Positions 34,034 through 46,282 of a stretch of 64,000 nt of DNA are shown here, piece by piece (the stretch's first letter is position 1; each line of letters starts with the position of its first letter). The notes below the pieces were generated by a model. It saw only the letters and a program-made list of their open reading frames with translations, was not told the origin of the DNA and did no database searches. Made by a program: the position numbers and the translations under genes. The DNA is taken from the NCBI GenBank assembly GCA_004369045.1, contig ML213524.1:494563-558562 (forward strand). Direction: 5' to 3'. Source of the stretch: Heliocybe sulcata (Eukaryota > Basidiomycota > Agaricomycetes > Gloeophyllales > Gloeophyllaceae).

Positions 34034-34457
34034 GCAGTAATAACGATCGTTTCATACAACAGATGTTTGGCTGTCCATTTCTTTCTACCGAGGTATATGT
34101 TCAGCGCAGCAGAAGATGAATATTTTAAGTCTCTCACTCGAACCTTGGCACCGCGCGAGGCTGTGTCACTTCAATGTTTGTCGTTTGACGAGAAGCGTCT
34201 TGCGGTTGACGATACCTGAGAGCGTTAACTATTGTTTCTATGTGTATGTCAGAATGAGTTTGAGGTTAGTTATATACCTGCCTGGCCTGCCTTCCCCAAA
34301 GGATGGCGTGCGCATACCTGGTGCAATAGCGCTTGAGTCGCTCCGAGATAGCTCACCAAGAGCAACGAACACAGCCATTTCAAATCATTGTAGCTACTCC
34401 CGTACACCCACGCCCGTAATAAATAATAAATACACAAACCCGATAAACCGACCCTAC
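34034..34457. other. Intergenic between F-box relic E and the GH43 gene
   Basis: About 420 bases between two convergent 3' ends. The similarity between the mirror arms is not visible beyond the stop of E, so this probably marks the outer edge of the duplicated block. Nothing else was seen. Confidence 0.45.
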
Positions 34458-35538
34458 CTACAAATGAACGGTATGCCCACTAATCGAAATCGACGCGGTC
34501 CACATCTGGCGCGTATCCACCGTCGTGCCCTGGTCCGCATGGAACACCAACTTTGTCCCGTCCGCCGAAACGTCCGCCCCGCCAGGACTGTACAGCTGCC
34601 CGTACGGGTTCCCCGTAATCATCAACCACGGCCCCTTGGTATACGGCCCCGTCACGCTCGTCGCCGTCGCGTACGCGATATCGTACAAACTCCCCGAGTA
34701 GCAGTTGCTGCTGAAGAACAGCACGTACACGCCCTCGCTCGTGCGCACGAGCGAGGGCGCCTCGATTAAGGGACCGTCGGCGTCGCTGCGGTCGAGGAGT
34801 TGGATGGCGGAGGAGCCGGAGGCGTAGGAGCGCCCGTCGGCGGAGAGCTTGCGGATCATTATGGGCGTCGGGACGAGGGGCGCGACGCCGTTGTTGCAGT
34901 TCCCGCCGTGCCCGATGTTGTTCCCGTCGACTTTCCAGATGAGGTAGAGAGAGCCGTCAGAGTCGTAGAAGGCGTCGGGGTCGATGGCGCCGCCTTGCCT
35001 GTGAAGAGATGGGGACGGTAAGAATGAGAAGGAGGAGAGGGGGGAGGGGGACGTACCCGGTGGGACACTCGAGGGCGTTGGCGAGCGGTTGGAAGGGGCC
35101 TTGCGGGTTGGAGGCGGTGGCGACGCCGATGCAGTGGTACTTTGTGTTCCCCGCGACCGCGCCAGCGTAGTACATCACGTAGCTGCCGTCATGCTGCTCC
35201 TCGATTAATCATCCCCACTCTCTAGACACGAGAAAGAAAGCACGGCTCACGAGCTGGATGACATCCGGCGCCCACACCCCACCGGAGGACCAGGCGCCGA
35301 CGTTCGGGAGCGCGTCGGTGCTCACGGGCGACCAGTGGACGAAATCCGACGAGGTCTGCATGGGGACGTTCTTCCCGCCCGAGGTGGTCGAGTACGCGTA
35401 CCAGGTGCCGCCGACTTGGAGGATGGACGGGTCGGGGAAGTTGGAGGAGATGACGGGGCCGGTGATGCCGCGCTTCTCGAGCGGGCTTGCGCCTGCGAGG
35501 AGGGAGAGGAGGGGGAGGAGAAGGAGCGACGCGAGCAT
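34458..35538 (-). CDS. Secreted glycoside hydrolase family 43 (arabinan/xylan side-chain acting type)
   Basis: Extracellular plant cell-wall enzyme with a five-bladed propeller fold; GH43 members are mainly arabinanases, arabinofuranosidases and xylosidases. A signal peptide, MLASLLLLPLLSLLAGASP, ends in a likely KR site (LEKRG). Exons 35251-35538, 35057-35199 and 34458-34998 give about 323 residues; the first acceptor may lie 3 bases further in. The expected catalytic triad is visible: Asp in NFPDPSIL (general base), Asp in GAIDPDAF (pKa modulator) and Glu in PLIEAPSLV (general acid). Other family signs are VHWSP, WAPDVIQL, DGSYVMYYA and YSPGGADV. The length fits a single-domain GH43 without a binding module. 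The exact substrate cannot be read from the sequence. Confidence 0.9.
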
Positions 35539-36574
35539 GGTGCTGGGGGGGTGGAGCCGGGTAGGTTGGGTTGGAGGTTGGAATGTACGCGCATTAATAG
35601 TCGCGGGTGCATGCTGGCGAGGGCGTTGATGAATGGCCGGCCGTCCTCGGATCCTGGCGGTGGGATTGTCGAGAGCCGTTCGCGGACGAATGGCGACAGC
35701 TGAAGGGTAACGAGAATTGTCCACCGCGCGGCATGTAGGATGATAGGGGACAACTAGTACGTAGGGGAAGGCGAGTGAGCTTGGAAGCCATATGGATGCT
35801 TGGTATCCATGCGCACGCGAAAGTGATGTGTATCCCGTGCTATGGCCAGGCACGTCTACAAGCGGGTCCGAAGACAGATATCGTCGCCCAGGAAAGCATA
35901 CATGAGCGAGAGGAGGAGTGGTAGGAGGTGGACATGCGGTGATGTGGCCATCAGGATGATGATCATGAGCGAACAACATCAAGCTAATCAACAGTCCCTG
36001 CCTATGCCATACGTGGATTGATGTCGCGATCAGCTTACGTACACACAATACCGGCCGAGGCGCAAGACAAGCTTGACTTCCTATCCAGCGGAGGTGTCCG
36101 CGAGACCAGGACGTTGCTAAGGCCATGATCTTCAGCGCACATGGGGGCACGACAAAGGTATGCTTCTCTCACTATGTAGCGCACTACATCCAAGCGAAGG
36201 TGCCAGCGAACCTGCATATCACGTCCAGCGCTACCACAGTCAGTACAGAGTAGACTAAGAGAATGATCGCAGTGAGCAAAGGCCATTGGTCGTTGTAGGA
36301 GTCGGTGTTGTGGAGCGGGTGGGGCGGCTACGGGCGGTAGGAAATGCAATTCTACCGTCACCCGCCGCTCGCCACGTGTACTCATCGGACCCGATGGTAA
36401 CCGGTCTTCGATGCGGCAGTATATTCAGCTTTGTACACTGGGCGTCAGTTCTTTCTGTCTTGGTATGCATTCAAGGACGGCTGGCGTCGAAGAAGTCAAA
36501 TGTGCGTAGGTACCCTCAATGGGGATCCATACACAATCTTACCAACGACGTTGCGAGCGCAAGCAAGGCATGCA
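35539..36574. other. 1.0 kb intergenic, no gene seen
   Basis: Upstream region of the GH43 gene, bounded by an F-box scrap. Long shadow frames extend from the GH43 first exon into this region on the minus strand but carry no family sequence. Confidence 0.45.
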
Positions 36575-37042
36575 TCAGTAGACGAAAATATTTCCAAGTG
36601 CAAGCCCTTCCGGGTCCGACTCTCTCAGATGAGTGTCTGCGTCGCGGAACTTTGATGCCACCGAGTACCTAACGATGGCTCGTAAGTTGGTCATACGCCT
36701 CAGCGCCCGAATTAAGCTTCTTTCCTGGAGGCTCTTGCGGTATGGATCTCTCACCGGAGTCTTCTGTGTATTGCTTGGGTACGCGGAGAACATTGCCGCA
36801 CGCATGAGGCAGGTGGTCAGTGATCGCGTTATGGAGGCGTGTAGGTTCAGCTGTTCCGAGCGAGCGAGCACCGATATTAATGGGACTCGGATATCGCAGT
36901 ATTGAAGGTGGGGAGAAGAGATGATCGAGTGTATTGGTTTGGAGGATAGCGAGAATGAGAAGAGGCTTTCATGGTCGGAGATGCGGCTGGCTATTTTGTA
37001 CAGGATCTCGGGGAAATGCATTGTGCACGGAGTGAGCGTCAA
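36575..37042 (-). pseudogene. F-box relic, N-terminal part only
   Basis: One open frame reads MHFPEILYKIASRISDHESL, SLSSKPIHSIISSPHLQYCDIRVPL, ITRSLTTCL and LIRALRRMTNLRAIVRY, in the order of the F-box family (HLQYRDIR, LLRSLTIL, LIRALKRMPNLRRFRW). After that the similarity ends and a stop follows. Exons 2-4 are missing. It is isolated from the main cluster by the GH43 gene. It could be expressed as a short F-box protein, but a relic is more likely. Confidence 0.7.
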
Positions 37043-39528
37043 GAGCGCCGGCAGATGCCGAAGGCGAAATCTCTCTCGCTTGACTCTCGCTCTCTACGTT
37101 CTCATTATTAGAACATTCATGGCACAGGGAGCACTCTCTTCGCGTCAAGCTGGTATAATATCCACGTCATCAATCTGCTCGAGGACCATCCGTCTGGGTA
37201 ATCTGACTTCTCAAGTGCCTTGTCCTTGACTCCTTCATTTCGCGTTGTCAAGCGAAAGCTCTGGTTACTGCTTGCCTTCACTGCGTCTCGTTGATATGCC
37301 GTGCAGGATTAGGAAAGACCTTGTATATCCTCAGCCTCTAGGCCTCAGCGCGTATACTGTCGGAAGCCGAAACAAAGTCGCAATCGTCACTCGTCTGCTT
37401 TAATGGTTAGGCCGCGAAATGCGCATATGGGAACGACAGCTGGCGGGAGTAAGAAGAGCGCACCACCCGCACCAAAACAACACGATCTTCCACTACTAGT
37501 CATTCAAAGGCCGCTGCGGGTTCGCTTCCATGACAGTCGATCAAGCTTACCGGTTGCGGCGAAGGTGTCGTTCATCCATTTCATGTCTGCGAGGCATTGG
37601 GTTAAGCTAACTGGGATACGTATACAGAGTTTCTTCGAACGCTGCCCAGACAGCCTTGATCGTGGCTTTGGTTCCTTGTCGAATCAAAATGCTCGCTTAG
37701 GCATTAGACTGATGAACATCACTCGGGTCGTGAAGTACGACCCACCGTGGTTCGCGGATGACAGCTCGTTGATCCCAAGCTACTGCTCAACTCACTCTCT
37801 GCTCAGCAATCTTTGGACTTACTCGCCTAATCCCATACCCGCTCCTCCACCAAGCTCCTGCGTACACTCATTAAAGAGTACGTGACAGATACATCACCTC
37901 GGTATTGACACCAGGTGCTTGCGCGCGTCGCTTCCTCTTGACCACCCAGCCCCATAGCTCCTCATCCAGACATCTTCGCGAATCCCAGGACGGAACGCCC
38001 ACGATTTTCTCGACCATGTACTCTACACAGCTCTCCCATCGAGATCGCAGTGTCTTTCATTTTTGGCTTTTGATAGACCAGGCCTTACTCACGCTCCCTC
38101 GACCGCTGCCTCGGAACTGCCCCCGTCTTTCCCGGCGCCGATCCCGCTTCCTGGGCCAAGGTCGTTCCGTGGTAGCCTTGGGGCGAGTAGACGTGTCGCC
38201 CTCGTTAAATTTGGGAGATGCTCAGTGGTGCGGGGCCATTACAGATCTCGTGGTTGGTCGTATCTGGAGCAGAGTTGGATGTTTGGTCGTTATCGGACTC
38301 TTGAGATTAACTGATTTCTCGGCTTTTTAGGTTCTTGAAACCCCGCGGACGGGGCAGATAAAGGGGGCCTTTATTAGCTAATGTGGGTCCTTGCATCGAT
38401 TTCCTGTCATAATTATCCACAAGTCCTGGCTGGCCAGGGTCTACATATATTTTGGGAGCGCGGGCACGCTCACGTTCGCGGCAGACGTCCCCACGAGAGT
38501 TAGAATAGAACATAGGACACAGGACGGCCTCCGGTGGTCGAATAGGCGCTGATAGAGGGGCCGAGGGCTGTACTGGTCAGGATATACATGGGATGCTGAT
38601 CTCGAGGCTGCTTCCCCGTCGCACGTTGTCTGTCTTTTGGTGTGCGTCGGTACCGATAGGCGGGCGACGTTGGACACTGGCAGAGGGCAGGACGTGGGGC
38701 GAGCGATTGCGCTGCTCGGTCCGCGAGAGTCGGTGCTTTGGATGAGATCTAGAGTGCATGACTTCTTCCTCAGAGAGAAAGGGAGGCGATCAGTGGGAGA
38801 TCCAGGCTCGACGGGATAACAGGACCCTTGCTTATGACGAGGTGCCGTAACGAATGTGGGCAAGTGGGGAGAAGAAGTGAGGATAGGAAGGGTGTCGTAA
38901 ATCAATACAAAATACATTGTGAAGAAATTCCGCGGGGCATGTAGTAAGGACAAAGAGAGCATACGAGACATTGGCTGCGAATATTACCGAGGGGAGGAGG
39001 AGGTCGCACCAGACGCCACTATACGGGCAACCTCACGGATCGACGGCGTCCTGTGCAGGATTAACGCGCTGGACATTGCCGGGGAGGTCGCTGCCGATCT
39101 CCTCATCTCGTTCAGCGCGGGCAATCTCCGCGTCGATATGGATCTGATTCAAGTTTATTTCCTTCTTTTGCGGGGAATGCCGACGAGCATCTGTGGCATC
39201 TTCCTATCGATCTGCCAGTGCCAGCGTTGCGCTGACACAGCAGAGACGGGTCGCTAGGAAGGTCGAGTCTAGGTGGCTGTCGCTAGGATGCGTCGTTGCG
39301 TTTTAGGTATAGAGTCGAGCGAGAGGCGTTAGAGGGCAGGCGCCAAGCCCGACTCCGATTCGGGAAACGCCGAGATTGAGCGGACAATCTGGGGATCTCG
39401 CAAAGTGCCGGGAAAGGGCGGACGCATTGAGCAAGACGGACGAGCAGGGCGTCCTTAAGAATGTCGGCAGAAACGCTGCCTTCTGTCTCTGCCCCATGGC
39501 GCCGCGCACTCGAGAGCCAGCGCCGACG
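37043..39528. other. 2.5 kb without a recognisable gene
   Basis: Open frames up to about 176 codons occur on both strands (for example 37403-37885 plus and 38441-38971 minus), but they show no domain, no family match and no supporting splice pattern. No repeat was recognised. Confidence 0.45.
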
Positions 39529-40385
39529 ATGACGTCGTGAGTGTCCCCAGCCGCCTCAACGCCGAGTCTGACATGACCGCCCGACAGCAAGGACCATCCC
39601 AACGTCTACGTGAGCCCGCCTCGTCCACCCGCCCCCGCCCCGTGCTGACTTGTCATAGTTTGACATCACCATCGACGCCGCCCCAGCAGGCCGCATCGTG
39701 TTCAGGCTCTACGACGACGCCTGCCCCGCCGCCGCCCGCAACTTCCGCGAGCTCGCCGCCGGCACACACGGCTTTGGCTATCTGAGCTCGAGCATCCACC
39801 GTGTCATCCCCGACGTGCGTGCCTCCCTCCTTCCCTCCACCCCACGCCGATGCTGACGCTGCGACTGCGAAGTTTATGATACAGGGCGGGGACATTACAC
39901 GCCGCGACGGGACGGGCGGCCGGTCGATATACGGGGACTATTTCGCTGGTGCGTCTGCTATCTCACACACCCAACAGCACCCTCTCACGTACTTCCATCA
40001 GATGAGAACTTCAAGATCCAGCACGACCGCCCAGGCCTGCTCTCCATGGCCAACCGCGGGCCCAACACAAATTCTTCCCAGGTACGTCTGTCTCTCGTCG
40101 GGCACTCCCGAATTCTCTCCTCATCCTTGCCCTCCCTCGGCACCATTAGTTCTTCATCACGACCCACCCCGCGCCGTGGTGCGACCGCAAACACGTCGTC
40201 TTTGGAGAAGTCGTCAAGGGTGCGCGTCGTACCTCCTTCCCGTCCTTCCCGCCACAGCCACTGACACCACCCACATAGGCATGGACGTCGTGCGCAAGAT
40301 TGCCGCACATGCGTCGGACGACATCCTCTGGCGCCCGCGCGCGGACGTACGGGTGGTCGCTTGTGGGGTTGTCAGTGCGCCGTGA
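39529..40385 (+). CDS. Cyclophilin-type peptidyl-prolyl cis-trans isomerase
   Basis: Catalyses proline cis/trans isomerisation; the single-domain form without signal peptide suggests a cytosolic or nuclear cyclophilin A-like enzyme. Seven exons are needed: 39529-39536, 39588-39609, 39659-39814, 39873-39948, 40002-40081, 40150-40219 and 40279-40385, giving about 172 residues. The first two coding exons are only 8 and 22 bases; they restore a normal start, [16 protein letters not shown]. Active-site signatures are IHRVIPDFMIQGGD (catalytic Arg), [18 protein letters not shown] and the Trp of [14 protein letters not shown], which in other cyclophilins contacts cyclosporin. ILWRPRADV near the end is unusual. 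The gene looks intact. Confidence 0.92.
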
Positions 40386-42899
40386 GGGGAAGGGAGGGTG
40401 CAGAGGGACGGGTGAGAGATAGAGGGAGAGGGAGACAAAACAGGGCTTATGGACGCTAGCTGGACTTTGACCTTGCTTTAGTGTACAGTCTAATATGTAT
40501 GTTGAATTGCTCTGCGCGTGCGAGGGTGAGTGGGGTCTTCAGCACCGATGAATAAGAGGGATGGAGGGCTGGGCGGTTTGGAATTGGACGTGTATGTGTG
40601 CTGCGGTGTGTCGCGGTATGGTTGGGAGATGGGAGATGGGCGGGAGATAGGGGATAGGTGGGAGGGAGACGGGAAGCGAGGATATGTGGTGCATGCTGTA
40701 GACACATGGATAAAGCGGGAAAAGAGAGTAAAGTACGGGAGAGGCGAGTGATCAAACGTCGAAGATCGGAGAGGGTAAAGCAGGGATACCGGAATACGAA
40801 CGACTGTACGCACAAGCTGTGTATACCAACTCTAGTAGATACAACTTGTGCACTGGCACAGATGCAGAGGCGGGTTGTATGCCGTGGGTAGGAGAGGTAG
40901 CACGGCTTCGCTTGGCTTGGGCGGATAGATACGAGGGACGTCGATCTTGAGACTGACGGGAGGCGAGTCGTCAGGTATACGGGCTTTGGGGGTTGAGGCC
41001 TGAGGTACCAAGAAAGCCGCGATGGAAGAGGCGTTTGGCTCGTGCGAGTCGAATTCGGGCTGACTGCGAGAGACGTGAGGGCCCAGGTGTATCGCGAGGC
41101 AATGGATGGATGGGATGTCCGGACGCCGTATGACTCGGGGTGCTGGTGGATGATACATGTTGCTGTCTCAAGAGGAGAGTGATAGGAAAAGATGAGAACT
41201 GGGCTGGGGGGTCGGAGGGGTGATGTAGAGGAGAAAGTGCATGGGGGCGTGCGCTGTTTTGACGAGAAAGAGGGAAGGAATACGGATAGCTTTGGTCTGT
41301 GCGTGCGTGCTAGTAGGTGAGCGAGCCAGTAAGACGCCGGCTGTACTTGTGTTACATTGACAGCCTCATAAGGACCGGGCCCGATGGACGAGCGTATCGT
41401 GCAATTCCGCAGGGTAGTGAAGGGGTTGAACGTCTCGGCCGTATTGAAGAGCGCCTGTTTCTTGCCCATCAGCTCCGCATTCAGAGGAACAGCATACCTT
41501 TGGTTGGAGAAGAGGAGGCAGCGGTCCCGCGCCGAAACTTGGCAGGTATGGTCTGGAGACGCAGTTTCCTGTTGATGGCTGGATATTGCGTACGCTTCGG
41601 AAGCAACGACGGCAAGTAAAATGTCAAGGTGTGAGAAATGGGGAGTGAGTGCGACGCTGGTCTCGGTCTCCGGTCGTGATCTTAATGCATTGATGTATCG
41701 TGATTATCCAAGGTAATGTGTTGAACTTGTCGCTTTCGCCAACGTCTTAGAGAACGGGTATAGACATATCAAGCTACGCCTTCCCCAGGCAAATGTAACG
41801 AGGGACGTGTGTACCAACGCACGAGACCACACTGCGGACGTATTCAACGCAACCTCCAAGTCACACGACCGACAAGATCTAGGCTCACCTATGGTGCCAG
41901 TACGTCTCTCACCACCATCAACGCTTCAGAGTTCTCCTGCTCCCTTCGCGCGACGAAATACTACTGAATTGAGCGGAGATAGGATCGGGTGCTGCGCCTT
42001 TGTTCGACTGAGAAAGAGGTGGATTTTGATTGGTTGAGCCGTTGGGTTGGCGGGAGGGTGTAATCGCGATGGATAGCGTTTAGACTAGAGGCTTGCGCAT
42101 TTAGAGGACTCGGAAGGAAGAAGTGTCCGTTGATGTGAAATGATTTGAATGGACGTGGAGGGGGATGCCGAAGAGCGCGGACCCTGGCCTGAGGACTGAG
42201 GAGGGTAGGCATTCGTGCTTCACTTCGAGTGGAGAGTAAATTAAGCCATTTTAGAGATGCAGCCTAAGGAAGACAGGCCGCCATTAATGGGAGTTGTCGT
42301 TATGGAAGATGGAGACCAGTTCCCCGAGCGAGGGCTTGAAGGTCATATAGACACCGAAACAAGATCCAGGTAAGTCGAGTCCCGACAATGCGAGCTCTTT
42401 GGAGGAGGACTGTGGGGGAGTTTATCCTCCTTGGAGTCCTTGCTGAGAATTCTGTGCAGATTAATGCCTAGTCAAGGAGAGACAGGACACAGATAGACAG
42501 TGCTTCCTGCGCACCCACAAATTTGGCGTCGAGACACGGGGTGCTAGACATTTGAGAGCTTGCGCGGTCACCAATTACACTACGGAAAAAGGAGGAAGAC
42601 AAGTGGTAATGCGTATACCCCGTTACTCTGGTGCGTCCATCCACAGAGGCCGTCGAGTTCAAGTCCGAGATCGGTTTTGGTGAAGTAGCAGAGAAAACAA
42701 ATGAGAAATATCCTGATAAACTCCGGCAGACTTCACAGATGCTTCAGAGTATGGACTGAGAGCGAAGAGCAGATATGTAGACAAAGATATAGCGTCAAAA
42801 ACCTGCAAGAGATTTCTAAGTGCACCGTCCTGGTGGCAGTGCTGATACTTCCCAGGCCCGCGCTGCTCCCGGACGTGCCCATCCCCAGCTGTGCACCAT
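40386..42899. other. 2.5 kb without a convincing gene
   Basis: A 337-codon open frame on the minus strand (40456-41469) is rich in Ser, Pro, Thr, His and Arg and has no domain; it arises from a purine-rich plus strand with few stops on the other strand. I do not call it. No other coding sequence, RNA gene or repeat was recognised. Confidence 0.45.
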
Positions 42900-44314
42900 A
42901 TGCAGCACATTCACCCGCGTACTGCGACACACCATCGTCCATTTATCTCCAAAGTCTTCGTGTGGCATCCCTCCCAGAATGCTTGCATTTTCTCCCTCAA
43001 CATACGCCAGTGCCCCATCGCTGCCGACGGTTCTCTCAGCACCGAGCCATGCATTCCGCTCGACGTCGTCCTCGACGCTGGCGCCATAGTAACCGGGAGC
43101 TATAGTGCTGCAGCTATCCTGTGTAGGGAACGCGATGGGACTCGGCCTGTAACCTCTCATCTACTTGGGCCCGGAAACTACTACTTCATCCCTGACCCCG
43201 ACCAGCCCAGCCATGACTATCCTGTCTACAGAAACTTCAATCATTGGAAGCCGCCTTCTCGCCAAGAAATTCCCGAGCGGTGGTTTACTGCTGACGTTCC
43301 TCGACGGACGGTGTTTGTACCGGAAGAGAGTTGGATAGGGTCACAGCTATTGACCAAGTCGAATGTCACGCACGAAGCAAGAGTACTGGATAGGGGATGC
43401 ATACTCTCAGGCAACAGAGTGGCGGCCCAAGTTGCTCACTTTGTACCGGTGTCTCAGGCTGATTGGGTGCGTGGACCCCTATGGACGGCCGCTCGACCTT
43501 CTCATCATAATCTAGTTTCATCATCACAATATTATCAGCCGCCTTTGCTTTCCTTACAGCTTTCTCCCATCTCTGGATCCACTCGCCTCTATAGAAGATA
43601 TCCGAAATCTCATCACCCTCAGGTCTGACCTGCACATAATGTGGGATGCCTACCACTGGACCCTCGTACCTTACGCCGGTTCTTTTATAGCGTATGACTT
43701 CTCTTGGCCGAATCAGAATTTCGAGTGGCATTGCGCCAGGGCCAATATGCCTGTCCGGGCTGATGGCTATCTCCTTTTCCTCCGGTTTGCCCTTCTAATT
43801 TTCGACTGCATCAACCTTGGAAGTGTCTTTCCCGAACCCGAAGGCGCCGTATACATCCCGTCGGTATCCAGTCTCGGAAAGCGCGTAGGCTCTAGTTCTC
43901 CAGGCAGAAATGTCCGGCCCCGTTTATCCTATGCTGAAGAAGGCGAAGAAGCCGAAACGAAGGAGGGAGCCACCGAGTCGAGCAGACGCAGCGAGAATAA
44001 TCCTGGTTCCTCAGTGTCGACTGATGAAGCCATACCTGAAGGGCCTACTGCCGGCGGCGATCTACCTAGGCTGCTGGCGTCCCGCTACGAAGGTCCGTGC
44101 CCTGATTTCTCCACGCCATGTGTACCTCACACGCATCACAGCATGTGGATATCTTCTTCCGGACGACTTGGCAGCCGTTTGGTCACGCCATATCGACGAG
44201 AACTATGAGCAGCGAAAGTGTGACTGGTTTGCGGAGCATCCGCAGATACGTTCGATAGCTGATCCTGCCAAGGTTGCGACTTCGTCTGCCGGCTCCGAAG
44301 CAGCGGCAGAGTGA
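42900..44314 (+). CDS. HNH endonuclease-domain protein of the basidiomycete-expanded type
   Basis: Contains the zinc-finger-like HNH nuclease core found in a large, mostly uncharacterised fungal family; nuclease activity and target are not known. Two introns of exactly 49 bases (43467-43515 and 44093-44141) join three exons into about 438 residues. The HNH core is spread over exons 1 and 2: the first His in AAQVAHFVPVSQADW, Asn in SIEDIRNLITL and the last His in LRSDLHIMWD. The region before it (KVFVWHP, VVLDAGAIVTGSY) fits the family's N-terminal domain, and the C-terminus (CDWFAEHPQIRS, DPAKVATSS) also recurs in the family. The first ATG of the open frame at 42900 is used, but the true start could be upstream through another exon. 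Strictly basic patches (KPKRRR) belong to an alternative frame and are not part of this model. Confidence 0.78.
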
Positions 44315-46282
44315 TGCCTCTCAAGACCTCTTTACGTTCGTCTCGTGTGATACTCACTATACTTGTAATGAAGCAACTAGAGGCGATTGTGTAATTGTGC
44401 ACCCATGACTGTGATAGTGAAGCAAATACGAGAACGGGCGAATTGGCCTCGGTGACCATCTATCACCGTCTGAAACGTGTCAGTTGCATCAATAGCAGGA
44501 CGTAGACGATGCGATGGGTAATACGGGCCATCTGCCAACGGAAAGACTGTAGACTCGTCATCGACTCCTTCAGCGGGAGGTCCGCCGCAAATCACCACAG
44601 ACGTGTCCCGATCGCGTCCGTGACCGGTTGCGGGTGGTACCTGATCATTCCAGTCATTCCCATATCAGCGGTAGCGGAGTTCTCGCTGCATCGCGGGAGA
44701 GGAGTCTTCCGAGAGGCAGTGCGTCAGGTAGAATGAAAAATGCGATGGTTGGTCAATGGGCGCCGGAAGAGAGGCATATACATCGACACACTGGGACTAT
44801 GAATTGAAGCGCAAGTGGACGTTGTATCATGATGCCGTCGAGCCTTCTCGGTACAGCGCGAGGAACGCCGTCCGGAAATCACCTCGGCGGGGATTCGACA
44901 TGGAGAACGTTGCGCCCTGTTGACTCGCCGATAGCCAAATCGTCATCGGGAAGTTACAGTCCCGGCGTACCCACAGAGCACAGAAAGGCAAGCCAAAGCC
45001 GCCATTTGCAAGAAGATGATGACCGTGTGCGTACCTGGGTGAATAGTCGGCGCAGGCGTGGCAGCAAGGCAGTGCACGAGACGTGTAATCTGTGCATGTG
45101 TACCATGTGAGGCGTTCAATTGTGTACCTACATGCTGTTAATCGCGGTATTCAAGCTTATACCCGGGCGTTCGTGTACGCCGTGGAAGGCAGGAGAAGGC
45201 CAGCCGGGATCGCGATAGGAGAGTCAAATCGACAAGCGCCAACGGATATAAAGAAAGCACGACGCTGGATATGGTTTGCCTTTAATCTGGTCTAGAGTGC
45301 GGACAAATGCTAGACCATCTGTTAGGCTGAATCAGGATCACGATGGGATGATGAGCGTCGACGAAAATTTGTGCATTGACCGCCACAGAAACCGTGCAGA
45401 CCAGCTCCAACAACTAGCAGTAATAAGCTATGAGCAAGTCCGTGCTGGCCGTATCGATATCCTGGTTCGATAAACGCCCGGCGAATCTGTGTTGAGAGTT
45501 ACCAGAGCGTCGCGCCGTGCCTGCTGAGAGTGGCAGCAGAACGGGTCGGCGGAGCCACGTGGAGCAATAAAGTGTGGGAAACGGTAACCCATCTGGCCTG
45601 CACCGCTCACAGCGTTTCTCCTCCCACAAAACACCTCCTCCCCCCACCTAACCGCGACACGTCCGCCATGCCCTTCCGCGCCCCCGACCTCTGCCAGCAC
45701 CAGCACCAGCAACCGCACCCTCAGCCGGTACAAAAGATGCGCTCGCGCCTGCGCAAGGCGTGGAGAGCCATCACGAGGAAGCCCCCTGCGATTGACAACA
45801 TACGGTGAGAACGCTCGCTTAGTTGCACTTTGTCTTCGTCTTCGGGTAGCATGCCGTATGGACGAGGGGAGGAGGACGACGGGCCAAGGCTGCTGGTCCG
45901 GCGACCGGGGCCAGAAGCTCCAAGGCCGATAAGGAGGCGGCGGAGAGATGGGCTGTCTCCGGTGTACGAAGATTGAAAAGCACGGGCGGAATTCTTCTGG
46001 CCCTATTTCCCTCCTCTCTCCTTCACGGCAATCCCAGCTACCCTGGCTAGCTTCACCATCTCAGTGTCCGTTGCGACGTCGCCCGGCGTCTCTCACATTT
46101 TATCTGAGAGCGTCGCAGGCGGACCTGAGTCGTACAACGAGGGATAGGGTCGCAGCATCCAGGACAATGACGCGTATCATTGCCGTGTCTGTCCTGTAGG
46201 AGAGAGGCGGGACGTTACGCGTCGTTGGCCTGCATATGCACCCTCACCTTTCTCGCTTTCTGGTCTGAATCCCAATTGGTGA
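44315..46282. other. 2 kb intergenic; possible upstream exon at 45669-45805
   Basis: Mostly without features. The exception is an open stretch at 45669-45805 (MPFRAPDLCQ.., MRSRLRKAWRAITRKPP) that ends IDNI before a GTGAGA donor and would join in frame at CCCCAG/GCGATCC (46303/46304) to the F-box gene downstream. The intron would be about 500 bases, far above the usual length here. Confidence 0.4.

Noticed and set aside
34116-34769. 217-codon plus-strand frame overlapping the GH43 gene
   Set aside because: Arg/Pro-rich shadow opposite a clear GH43 exon.
37403-37885. 160-codon plus-strand frame
   Set aside because: No domain or paralog in the window and no supporting splice pattern; may be chance.
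40456-41469. 337-codon open frame on the minus strand
   Set aside because: No domain, biased composition (Ser, Pro, Thr, His, Arg), and a purine-rich opposite strand that explains the lack of stops.
43471-43594. Alternative 124-base intron in the HNH gene
   Set aside because: Keeps the frame, but removes residues expected between the first His and the Asn; the 49-base intron gives a better family fit.
43366-43731. Minus-strand frame with a protein-like stretch (WEKAVRKAKAADN)
   Set aside because: The plus strand carries a clear HNH core with good splice sites across the same bases.
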